Position numbers and translations under genes: made by a program. Shown piece by piece: positions 45,149 through 56,286 of a DNA stretch of 64,000 nucleotides. The notes beneath the pieces are model-generated. The model had not been told where the DNA came from and searched no databases. It worked only from the letters and a program-made list of their open reading frames with translations. The stretch comes from Clonostachys chloroleuca (taxonomy: Eukaryota > Ascomycota > Sordariomycetes > Hypocreales > Bionectriaceae). Position 1 is the first letter of the stretch; each line of letters starts with the position of its first letter. The stretch is from contig JBANAY010000001.1 in assembly GCA_037952775.1 (NCBI GenBank), positions 4,092,001-4,156,000 on the forward strand, read 5' to 3'.

Positions 45149-47135
45149 CTACTCTAGGTCCGCTTCATCAAAAACACGGATGAACTCGTGGAAAAACAGA
45201 ATAGCTTCAAGGTGAACTTCAATCGGAACCTGCGTAAAAGAGTTTTCATCAGCGTGAGAAACGGATCAAGGCGGGAATATGCCGGAGACTTACATGCTCA
45301 TTCACATCATGAATCCCGCCCGGGCCATCATTGTGTCGGTCCCTGCCCGGCCCGAACCTGTAGATTTGGGGGCTGAGATCCCAATAATATCGCGTATCTG
45401 TGTTGCCAATGATTTGCATGGGTGCAACGGTGACGTCCCCTCCATCAACCGGCTCGTCGAAAACGTGCTTGATCACGCCGGACAGAGCGGACCAGGTGGG
45501 CGAGTCCGTGGACGTCACCGGTGAAGACTCCAGGGCTGCATTGTTCCAGGACAGCGCCAGCGTGTACTCGGGAACCTCGGCTGGCGGCTCTCCGACCCCA
45601 GGCTTGGGCCCGGCCGTAAACTTGAGGCCAAACTTATCTGCCACAGGCTTCAGCGTGCTGATCAGCTTCTCGCGGACCTGCACGACAGTTTCCGTGCTGG
45701 AGACGCGGTAGTTGATCAGGCCATTGGCGAATGCTGGCAACGCGTTGGCCTTGTTGCCGCCCTGGAAGATGGTCACGGCTTGTGTGGTGTGGAAGAGGCT
45801 CTTGATGATGGGATCATGGGACAGGAGCTTGACAATCTGCGAAGTGCCCTGGGGGTCGCCGATCGCGTCGCGAAGCTCATTGGGCATCTCGGTCGATGGA
45901 TCTTCTGCTGCGCACTGCAGGAGGGTGTAAAAAGGGTTGTCAGTCCTGAGCTCAAGCGGGAAGTTGGCCTCGGCAGCGTTTTCAAGCGTCGTAACGGCCT
46001 GAGCAAGAATGCCGATTGAAGTATGAGCCGGCGGGATGCTGCTGTGCCCGCCTGGAATGTGGACTGTGACTTCAAGATCGAAGTAGCCTCTTTCTGAGAC
46101 CTGTGGGATTCCAAAGCTACGGCCAAAGCGATCTACGATGAGTGTTTGACCCTCATCGACGATGATTGCGAAGGAGTCCGGACCCCAAATATCGGTGATT
46201 CTTTTGGAGAGCCGTGCTGCGCCGTACTGAAAACCGCTGGTTTCCTCGTCAAAGCCGAATGAAAGAACAACAGTTCGCCGGGGCACAAAGTCTTGGTCTA
46301 GGAGAGAAGTGATGCTCGAGAGAATTGCAATCAGATTGTTCTTGCAGTCCTGGCTTCCCCGACCGTAGATGAACTGGCCATCGAAGTGGCCTGAGTAAGG
46401 GGGATACTTCCATTCCGAGAGCGTGTCGGCGGCCACAGGAACGGTCTGTGGTGGCACATTAGCATCAAATGCCCCATCATCAAGTAACTGAAGCCACTCA
46501 CATCTTGATGGGCCATGAGCAGAATCGGCTTCAGCTGTTCGTCGCTACCTTGCCAGGTGTAGAGAAGGCCATGCTCGTTGACGAGTTCAAGGTGGAGCTT
46601 TTCGTGACTGGCAAGTTATGAGTATCAGTGCGTCGAAAGTACAGTGGTAAGTTGATGTATGAAATGAAACTTACAGTAAGGGAAATGTTTTCCTCAGGTA
46701 TTTCTCAAAGCTGTAGAAGACATCCCAGCGCTTGTCCTCCCCGAGCCGACCCAAATCCTCGAACGTCTCAGTTGGCACCTGAATCGCGCCACTCAGTCGT
46801 TGGACGCTCAAATCGCGGAACGAATTGGACTTGAACAACTGGTTCACGTTCTTTTCGGTGATATCCGGCCTGGCCACGGGAGAGACCTTATTTTGAGCGG
46901 GACAGCGCGAGAGACTCTGTGCTCCGATGGTCCCCGCCTCGGTCTCAGGTCGCATACAATGGCCATCGTTGCGAAAATTATGAGGTGACAGGTGGTGGAA
47001 AATTTGGAATGAGAGCAGCAGCATGGAGAGAACTGCCATACCTCGTGCGATGTGTGCTAGAGGCCGATTTCGGTGCCGCGGAAGTGCTGTTGACGGCGAG
47101 CCCAATTGGCTGCTCAGTAGCGCCTTCTCCGCCAT
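45149..47135 (-). CDS. M20 metallo-carboxypeptidase, carboxypeptidase S-like
   Basis: Four exons (47135-46675, 46607-46502, 46445-45294, 45229-45149) give 599 residues with all phases agreeing. A single hydrophobic anchor (ARGMAVLSMLLLSFQIF) lies near residues 31-50, as in the vacuolar carboxypeptidase S of yeast. The zinc-binding residues follow the family order: H187 and D189 in LLMAHQDTVPV, the bridging Asp in YGRGSQDCKNN, the catalytic and ligand Glu pair in GFDEETSG, and a final His in GGIHDVNEH. The lid/dimerisation region with IPGGHSSIPP is present. It probably trims C-terminal residues from peptides in the vacuole during nitrogen recycling. The last exon (81 bp) encodes a short helical tail. 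Confidence 0.9.
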
Positions 47136-48665
47136 TGCATCGGTAAATATGATTTCAATTGATCAGTATGCAGGTGGGTATGTCGATGGATTGTTGAACG
47201 ATCGCGCGGATAAACGAGGGAGGAGAAAGAGGTGGATGAGTCGGCAAGAGGCACACGTGTTTGTCGAGGGGCGAGAATTAATCCACAAACAAGCGGGGTT
47301 GTCTTACAGCATGTCAAATACTAACCCACTTTGATATTACTTGTTGGCTAGAATCTATCGAATCATTCCCCATTGTGAGTTATATAAGCTTGGTGCCCTG
47401 GCGGAACGACGGTGATACAGTTTCACATAGGTATAAATCAATGGTGCTCCTAGTATATCTCTGGGAGGCTGCTTGCAAAAGAGAATAATAGCGCTTCGTA
47501 TAGTCAGCGTTAGGCGGTGAATGCTGGCGTGTGGGAAGATAGGATCTGCTAGCGGTATAGCACCGTTATGGCGATCTCACTTGAACAGGGGCAGATCCGA
47601 GGCAGATTGGGAAGGGGGTCGCTTTACGAAGAAGCTCTGCGACAACAATTGTCTTAGATAGCCGGGTGATCCAAAGTTGTATTGGCTCAGCAAAATTGGG
47701 GGCAGGATCCTGGCAATATTGGAACGACGATAGCATGCTGACTGTAAGGAGTCGCCTAATCACGATTGGAGAATGAGGTAAAGTTTATCGTGTGCAAGGT
47801 CCATCAAAACGGAATTTAGCTAGAGAGTATGGCGACGTTTCGGAGAAATGAAGGGGAGTGTTACGTTGATTGGCAACAGATCTTCCTTATCCGTTCGTCA
47901 CCTTTCTTTTATTCACATATCACATGTGGCTGGGTCTAGGCTTGGCCAGGCCATCGCCCCCTGAGACGGCCAATCTGTATGGACCTGACTTCTCTGTCTT
48001 TCGTCAAGACGAGAGAGATCGCTCTAGACCCGGCTGAGTTGTCTTACATCAAGACGAATGATCAAAAGGGCCCTGACCGCCATGTCTTGTGACAGCCTCT
48101 GACCTTTCCACCTATTGCGGGTGATTGCCACAGTGGTATTACCTGCGGGAATGTATGAGTCTAGATTCGTATAAAAAAGCATGCTGCTGCATAATGCTGC
48201 TGAAATTGAGACACCCTCGCCTTCATCCCGACGAGCTGAAAGCAGGTGGCAAACCAATCAATGCGTCCAAACAAACGGATTGAGAAGTTGGATAAAGCAT
48301 TTAAAATGTCATGCGGAACACACTTTAGTCTGGTTCTATCCAATCCTCACACACCAAGCTTCCAGCCGTTTGCATCATCCATCACGCCCCGTCTCTAGCG
48401 GTCCCCGAATTTGCTTCATACGTGCGAAGCATGCGATGTGGACTATGGCTGGCTAGATGACGACCTCCCTGCCGACGATGGTGAAGAGAACGAACACTTT
48501 GTAAGCCGTAAGTAATTGCGTTGGCTGGATCACGGGAAAAGAATGCCTCTTACATGATGTGTCATTAGGCGCCAGAGTTTCGCTCGATGATGGGGCGTAT
48601 TGACGTTAAATAGGGCTGCCTCATTTGCCATAATGTCTTACCCCACGTCGGCCCGCTGATACGCT
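47136..48665. other. 1.5 kb intergenic region left of the LINE remnant
   Basis: No supported genes. Part of it may be the decayed 3' end of the retroelement, which lacks a visible RNase H domain or poly(A) tail. Confidence 0.45.
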
Positions 48666-50850
48666 TCATGTAGCCAGCTTGGTATATACCTTGCTCTTCA
48701 GCGTGTTGATATGAGGGCCCCAGGTGAGCTCGTCGTCGACGATTACACCGAGGATCCTCGTCTCCGTGACGAGAGCTCCCGGCGTTACTCCCTCTATTTC
48801 GGGCAATGCGTAGGACACGGGCCTAAGCAACATCGGTGCCGTGGCATGCTTGAGGCCATGCGCTCTGCAGTCTTTCGCATTCTCTCTCCGGAGAATCCGC
48901 TCGATGGAACGTAGATCACGAGTGCGCGGCGCTCGAAAATGCATGACAATATACTTGGCTGGGTTGAAGGTGACGTCGTTCTCTCTCGCCCAGCCCATAA
49001 TCACATCACTCACGACCCGAAACACGTCACAATTGGTCTTGTAGTCGGGGGATATGGCGACGATGTAGTGATCGTCGTCGTACCCAAAGATGTAGAACTC
49101 CACGTCAGGGCCGAAGGGATTTGCAAGCCCCTCATTTGACTCGAGCAGTCCAGCGATGAACAACAGTAAGAGGATGGGAGAAAGCGGGCTCCCCTGCAGG
49201 ATGCCGACATCGATCTCATAGCACTCCGACTCGTGACCGGGAAACCGTAGATTGGTAGTACGGTCCGAGAGAAAGGACCAACAGAACAGGACAATCCAGT
49301 AGGGCGTTCTCTTCTTCAACAGGGCTTCGAGAAGACGTTCACAAGGAATCCGGTCGTATGCCCCGGTGATATCAAAGCCTAGGAGGCTGACGACCCTACG
49401 CCGCACAAATCTCGGCATGTTAGATAACTTGGGGAAGGACCAGCCGCGGTAGATGATGTTGACTAGAACCTGGAGAGCGTGTGTAGTGCTTCGGCCTGGG
49501 GCCGCATGTTGATATTTCGGCACCAATTTGTGCTCTACTGCCAAATCTCGTATTTTATTCGCAATGATCTTTTCAAGTACCTTGCTCAGGCATGACAGTA
49601 ACGCCACTGACCGCCAACTCTTTGGTGCGGTATAACTCGACTTCGAGGGCTTGCGTAGCATGATGGTGATTGCGTGCTTGAAACGCGCTGGGTGATAACA
49701 CAGGGTCAAGCAGGCATTGAACAGATGCTCCAAGTACGGGAGACACTCTTCTATACATATGATCATCGCCTCATTACCTATGCCATCTGGGAGAGAAGAT
49801 CGGCCAGTATTGAGACCCTTGATGATGTCTCGGAGCTCTCCATCCCGTACGCGTTGGGAGCACTTCAGTTCAAGCCTATGTGACAGTCGAACTGGCTTGA
49901 GTATCTTTCGCCGTCACTGGGGTTGCCCCTTTTTGACAGGATGAGCATCGGGCCAAATGCTACGCACGAAACACTCTGCCTGTTCCTCAGGCCTCGTGAC
50001 TCGACGGCCGTCGACTTCGAGAGGGGGCACGATGGGTGGTTTGCGGGGCTGACTCCGTCGGGCGGATTGACGAAAATCTCCGTTGCCTGTGTTTCTCGGC
50101 TTGGCCGCGTTGTCTGTCATTGTTTGACGGTACCGTTCCGTGCTCACGCGTTGTTGTAGTCTACCGATCTGATATCTCACGTTGTACCAAGCTGCGAGGG
50201 TCTGTCGACTTTCGTTCTTCTCATACTCTCGAAAGAGTTGAGCTTCCTTCATCAGCTCCTCGAGCTCAGGGGACCGCGGAGCTTGGTGCTGGCGGCGGGA
50301 GCTCTGTCGCCTGGTCTGCGCTTGGCTTTCGATAACTGATCCCATCGCGTTCAACACCGCCACTGTGTATTTGTCGGCTTTCCGCCGATTATTGATGGGC
50401 GGGAATCCCAGCGGTTCGAGCGCTTCTCGCATAGCTTTTCTCAACTTGTCATGGTCGAGAAGTTTCCAGAGTTACTGGACGCCAACCACTTCAACGGGCT
50501 TGATGTTGATAGTCGTTTCGGTGACGCGATGATCAGTCTCAAATCCCTTGATGTTCAATACCCGGCAAGCCCCCTCTCTACCAGGGGCACGATCAAGAAG
50601 GGCCTTGCTCACAAAGATGAGATCGATGGTTGAAGAGTGGAGACCATCCTTCCTTGGGAGGGAGCGAGAGTAGGTGATTTTATCACTAGGTGTCAAACAC
50701 ACCATGTTCGCGCCCTTCATCATCCCTCCCAAAACAAGCGACTTACGACTTCTTTTTTTCTGATTCGGAATGCTCAATGTTGAAATCGCCCACGAAAATC
50801 ACGTGCTTAGACCTCGCATCGTAGGATCAGCTCGCCCAAGTTAAGCTGGT
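48666..50850 (-). mobile_element. truncated non-LTR retrotransposon (LINE, Tad/I-like) remnant
   Basis: One minus-strand frame runs from about 50777 to 48666 with in-frame stops near 50472 and 49914. It begins with the end of an APE-type endonuclease: GDFN at about 50795 in a shifted frame, then SSTIDLIF and TDHRV. A basic linker region (residue pattern RKAMREALEPLGF ... PEEQAECFVRSIW) follows. The reverse transcriptase comes next: RSVALLSCLSKVLEKIIANKI split over the thumb and fingers, LLGFDITGAYDRI, GILQGSPLSPILLLLF and the catalytic box GYDDDHYIV. The 5' part of the endonuclease and everything after LKSKVYTKLAT are missing. The copy is inactive. No target-site duplication was identified. 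Confidence 0.85.
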
Positions 50851-51535
50851 TCTCGTGGTTATAGATGGAATTCCACGGATCAAATTGTGATAGACACTCA
50901 ATTCCCAAAAGAACCGGGCAAAAAATGATAATGTTCAAGTTACATGGTGATTCTAACTACTAGTCCTTGCATCCCCTGTCAATTCCCAACTCTCCGGATT
51001 CCCACCAACTCCAGAGCAATGTACCGAATGTAGCGCCGACAATATTTGATATGTGTCTGCCCGGCAACCACGAGCTTCAGGCCTTCGTGAAACATCTGCA
51101 CTGTGCTGGCTCAATACGAACGCTTCATGGTTTTCGACCCAGGAGGGCGCCCGGGCCCCCGATATATTAATGCTTCTCTCTTGCGGCACCGTGCGCCGCC
51201 TTTGTGGTTAAGTGGGCGTCTTTGGGAACATCTTCAAGATCATACTGTAGTATTTGAATCAACTTGGTTGAGATATAAAGGAGCTCGCGATATCACCTAC
51301 ACCCATCAGCCAACCATAACCCACAGCCAGCTTCAAAGCTCATATCTAAAACCCATCCATCTCTTAGATAAAATTGTAGAGTATAAGCCTTCCCTTGATA
51401 GAGCAGTCATGGCAAAGAAACTAATGTACTATACGAAAACGATACTTTCTACTTGGCTTAACTGGATTTCTCGATTAAGAACAAAAGGCTAAAGAAGCTC
51501 TCTTCAATTTCTTATGCTAGGTAATTTGATATCGC
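50851..51535. other. intergenic with a doubtful open frame
   Basis: An open frame at 51103-51492 (about 129 codons, no ATG at its start) reads as helical and basic but matches nothing I know. It may be a relic belonging to the neighbouring retroelement. Confidence 0.35.
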
Positions 51536-52901
51536 TTATAGACATTGCGAATACCCTAGAATTGTTAGCATCAATGTTCTCTATCTGACAGGTAGTTGAA
51601 TGAAAGATGAACCTACAAGCATTTACATATGTACAGGTATAAGGGCTCACACACTTCGAGCCAGGTATATTAGCAAGTATCCATATTGCGATGAGAAGAA
51701 GGGTCACTCACTGTCGTCGGCCCAGTCCATCCAGAGCCTCCGCATTGTCCCCAATGAGGTGCCTGACCACTGCAGAAGGTTAGCTGTTTGATGAAAGGGA
51801 ACATGGAGTAATTAGCGACTGGATGTCTCACCCTGTCGCCGTCGCCGTCGCACTGGTCGTGGTGCTTGTAGGAACGTTGGTTTGGGTTGTCGATGTCGGT
51901 GTAGAACCACCCTGTGAATTGTTAGACAGTCAGCCTGAATGTTTATGGGAGAATTCTTCTGGACGTACGGCAAATCCAAACCACTTGAGGTCCTCTGCAC
52001 CCATGACGGGGACGCTGTGGCCGATACCGACCCCGTATATCCCTTCCAAGTTTGAACCATAAACATACTTCACATATGGGCTGCTTGGGTTGTTGTAAAG
52101 GACTTCTGTCGGTCCAGAGTAACCAAACACACCACTCCATTGCTTCATCGTCTCATTCCAGTTGTTTGGATACAATGTACTGTCAACAGAGCCGTGATAG
52201 ATCTGCATCTTGGGTCGAGATCCAGTGTATCCGGGGTACATGTCAGTGGCAACTTTGGCCCACTGCGCAGCGGTTTGAACGACATTTCCTTGCGAACAAG
52301 TCGAGTTCCATCCGTTGACGGTGCCAGTGTAGAAGCATCCAGCGGGGACTCCGGAATAAACGATGCCCGCAGCAAAGATGTCTGGGTATGTTGCGGCCAG
52401 TACATTCTGCACGGCAAGTTAGTACCCATTGCTTCGTTCAATGTGAGACTTCCTCTAGCGTTCTCTTACCGTCATCATTGCCCCTGAAGAGGTGCCAGTG
52501 ACATACACCCTGCTCGAATCAGCTCCATATTTCGAGATCGTGTACTTGACCATGTTAGCAATCGAAGTCGTGTCTGCTCCCCCTTCGTGAGTGAGTGCCG
52601 CCCGTGAAGACACATCCCAGCATGTACCGCTGTATGGAGATTCGGGGTAGATGACGATGAATCCATATGTGTCCGCATACTGAGCGTATGGCGTGTTGGA
52701 GTAGTAGGCTTGAGCCGTTCCCGAGCAGTAATGTACAGCAACAAGGATGGCTGGTTTGCTTGCAAGTGTAGTTGGTACATAAATATACATCTTTGTTCCA
52801 GATGAGTTATCTCCAAAGTTCGTCACCTGCGAGTATGTGCCAGCCCATGAAGGGCTTAGGAGCGCAAAGAGAACGCATAAGAGCGAAATGAACAACGCCA
52901 T
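51536..52901 (-). CDS. CE1 acetylxylan/feruloyl esterase with C-terminal CBM1
   Basis: Six exons (52901-52470, 52406-51969, 51911-51832, 51769-51712, 51653-51617, 51555-51536) give 354 residues with every phase fitting. The signal peptide is ALFISLLCVLFALLSPSWAG. The catalytic domain holds the nucleophile Ser in VTGTSSGAMMT and the His in GIGHSVPVMG, typical of carbohydrate esterase family 1. Cysteines in HYCSGT, GTCWD, GCFYTG and NSTCSQG suit disulfides. A Thr-rich linker leads to CBM1 (HWGQCGGSGWTGPTT, CVSPYTCTY, WYSQCL). It removes acetyl or feruloyl groups from xylan outside the cell. The CBM1 is split by two introns and its last exon is only 20 bp. A TATA element lies about 95 bp upstream (52993-53006). 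Confidence 0.9.
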
Positions 52902-53628
52902 TGTCACGGGTTAACACAGGTCGAATGATAGATTTGTCAAACCCACAGCCAAAACTTCTTCTTACTTGACCATGTATCCCGCCGCAATGGACATAATATA
53001 TATTTTCCAAATACCTGGCTTCATTCGTCCAATTCCTGGTTGGTCGATGAATCTCCGTCTGTCCAAGTGTTTTTAGCCTGATTTTTCAAGTTGCATCCAT
53101 CCCACCAACCGTCAATATGGTGGCTAAATAGAATCGGTAGACGGAGCACAGGCATGAATCCGATACCGCATTTGGCAAAGAAGCATTTTCGGACCGTTCA
53201 TCCGGGTTAAATTGGAAAGAAACACATATATGTCAGGTGGTGATATTGAATTAAGAGAGGGGTTGAAAATCAATATATCAACTAGTGGAATCCGCCCGCG
53301 TTACCATCGTGGTGGAAAACAAGCGTCAAAGTATCACATGCTATGTATTATTAATTTCACAGGCAAGTGCTTCATAAACCATTTCATTGCTGAAGTGCCT
53401 AATTGCAATTCATTCTTGCCGCGTCATTTAGCCTCGTCCACGTAGGTTGGAGGGATTGCCCTGCAACACGGCCTCTTTTCCAAATCCAACAACTTCACCA
53501 AACCCCGCTCCCGTTCATAAAACCCCCCAATTCAAGATTCATCGGTGGCTGTGTGTCAATTTCCGTGTGGGGCGCTTGTAATGTTCACATTTCTCCGGAT
53601 CCTTGATGCCTCGGCAAGAGCGGCAAGA
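52902..53628. other. esterase promoter and transporter 3' flank
   Basis: No supported gene; it contains the AT-rich TATATATTA element of the esterase promoter. Confidence 0.5.
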
Positions 53629-56286
53629 TTAGGTTGCAAATCGAAAGTCGAGCCTATCCAGGTTGGTTATGAGCTGCCTTATCTATCATCCAATGGATAA
53701 GAGATAGAAAGATAGGAACATACCGCTTGTTTCCCACATCCGTCGTGGTAGTTCTGTACTCATGTTGCTCATCTGGAGTCATTGCATCCCACTTCTTCGC
53801 CTTTTGATTGTTTCTCCAACGGTAGTAGAAATACGTGCCAGGGTATTGTATGAACTGAAATCCTCAGGTAAGTTTCCACTCAACTATTTAAGGTGGAAGT
53901 TTCATGGATTTCGAAATATCAGAACTTACACAGAGGTAGATGCAAATCACCAACAGGCCTTTGTTAGCCTTGTAATATCGCGGAGAGTCGCTCGATTGAT
54001 ATACTGTAGAATAAATATGAGAAACCTAGAAGACAATATTATGTGAGGAATCAACTTACTATTTGCGCCGATCATTCCACTAACTTGAACCCACATGTTA
54101 TACAGCCTGGTGGCATGATCAGTAACACGAATAGAAAGAGTAGTCTGAGAACTTATATCTTACGAAGCGGAAACCGTTCTATTTTGTACAGATCCGGCGT
54201 TTCTACTTGTCCATGCAACCTGAATTGGGTGAGTGCTGGGACGATTGTTAGTTGAGTACACCTAAGCAGATTTGTACATGCTGAAACCTACTATGGGAAT
54301 GACAGAAGAACGGTCGAAATGGCAAAATAGGCCCAGGCACTGATAGGATCCGGAAGCGCGATCAAAGCTATAAAGCACGGCAAGAGCCATGCATCCTCCG
54401 CCATCGCCACAAAACTTCTGTTGTTGACAAGCTCACTGAGAGCGGTGATGAGTAACATCGTGATGCTGGACCCGACAATGTATGGAATCGAGAGCAAGTT
54501 GGTGTGAATAACGTTGAAGCCCAAGCTGCGGAACGACAGGGTGAGGTACTGGTCCACGGGGTACTTGGGCAGCCCGAATAGCAACCCCAGAGCATACAAG
54601 GGCCACATGTCGTAGTCTTTGGCACATTCCCAAATCTGCCTGACGGATAGACCTTGCCGGTTGTACATTCCTCCTTTCTGGGGATCATCTCGAATAACTG
54701 GGCCACGGTTAGATGTTCGGTCGTTTCCCACTCGAGAGCTGTAACTCACCAGAATTTACAATAATTTTCTGTTCCTTTTCAGTAAAGTATCCTTTCGGAT
54801 TCCACCAGCTTTTGGTCCTAGTAGGACACTGTGGCATGAGGAAGAAAGAAAGAACACCGATCAGGACTGGAGACTGGTTAATATCGTTAATACGAGTTCA
54901 ATAGTAGGTTGGGATTCTCACAGGTAAATGCGCCCCTGATATGGTTCATTAGTAATAGTCATGTATTATTTGCGGGATGAGACACTTACTCAATCAAAAA
55001 CAACCATCGCCATCCTTCATAGCCGAGTATGCCACGCATAGAAACCAAACCCACGGCGGCAAACCCAACACAGATGTCCGCTTGTAAAGATTAGCCAAAA
55101 GAGTACCTGATTGCATAAACGTGCTGATACTTACCAATTTGTGAGGACATCCAAAACCAAGCTAGTCGAATGGGGAGCTGTTCTCTTAGGTCAGTGTCCC
55201 TGTCCTTATGAGTGCCAATAGCGTGGTACTTCTTACTGCAGTCCCTGTATACCAGTAACTAAGATACAAAATTGTATCCGGGATGAAACCTCCTTGGAAT
55301 GTGGCACTGAGACTGGTTAGCAAGGTTTCATTTGGGGATTTATAAGACGACTTGCATCAAATATCTTGTAGCAAGAAAGGATGCTCTGCCTTTGAGGAAG
55401 AATTGAAGAGCAGAAATGAGACTGAATATGCAAATTTGGATGGGAATCCACATGTCTGGCCCGATACTAATATCTGTTAGCTGCCACGACATCGTCATCT
55501 GGGAGGAGAAACGCTGTACCGTTTCGATATCAGCTGAGAGGGGAGCTCAGCAACCAGAAACCCAACTCGAGCAATAGTTTGTCCAACATTCTGCAACAAC
55601 TTTTGTTAACTCTCGATCAGGAAATTACGGGTAGGAAATGGAGATATATCAACGAACATAATCCGCTTTGGTGAGGCCTAGATCGTCCAGCATGTTATCG
55701 GATACGGCGTTCTTAATGTTGCCTCGGTCAATGTTGAGGGCCGTAAACATGACGCAGGCCCAGACCTAGTCATACGTTTAGCTATTTCTTACAAGGTCAC
55801 AAATAGATCAAACCATAACCAAACCACTGACCATGATCTTCCAGTCAACCTTGTGCCGGACTGCGGTCTCCTCCTTCCAAGACCAGCGGAAATTTGGGTC
55901 GAATGCCGGCCAATTCTCCCACTTCGGGTGGATGTATAGCTCTTTCAGTTCTTCGATCTTTTCGGAATCCCATATACTTGGCTGAGTGGCAATCTAGGTA
56001 CAACATAAGCTAGGCACGCCAAAAGAAAAATTGAGTATTAGCCTACAGCATCGGGATTATATTTCTCGTGTCGAGGACCTTTTCGAATTCCCAAGAACCG
56101 TAAGACAACATCACCCAGGTCCATCCGCTTAGGCTCAGTCGTGGAGAGCGGGGGAGCTGTAGACCGTGGTGATGTTTCAATAACGTTGGCTTCTGTTTTC
56201 CCGGGGGACCTGACGCTACCCTGTTCAGAGGGGGAACCAGACTGATCTCCCACTGAAGGGGTGTCAATCTCCTTGTTTGTCGCCAT
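53629..56286 (-). CDS. Dal5-type MFS anion:cation symporter
   Basis: The gene starts at ATG 56286 ([17 protein letters not shown]) and ends at 53629 with [10 protein letters not shown]. By eye it has 16 exons and about 593 residues with consistent phases. Hallmarks of the allantoate/pantothenate/nicotinate permease family are [69 protein letters not shown], the long cytosolic loop with [17 protein letters not shown], and [20 protein letters not shown]. The intron at 55307-55355 begins with GC (GCAAGT) and not GT. Exon 54922-54935 is a 14-nt microexon. The protein is a plasma-membrane importer; the substrate (ureide, vitamin or organic acid) is not predictable. Confidence 0.87.

Noticed and set aside
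47114..47334. Small plus- and minus-strand frames upstream of the M20 peptidase
   Set aside because: They overlap the 5' region and lack motifs or splice logic.
48711..49139. Plus-strand frames over the reverse transcriptase region
   Set aside because: Antisense shadows of the LINE frame.
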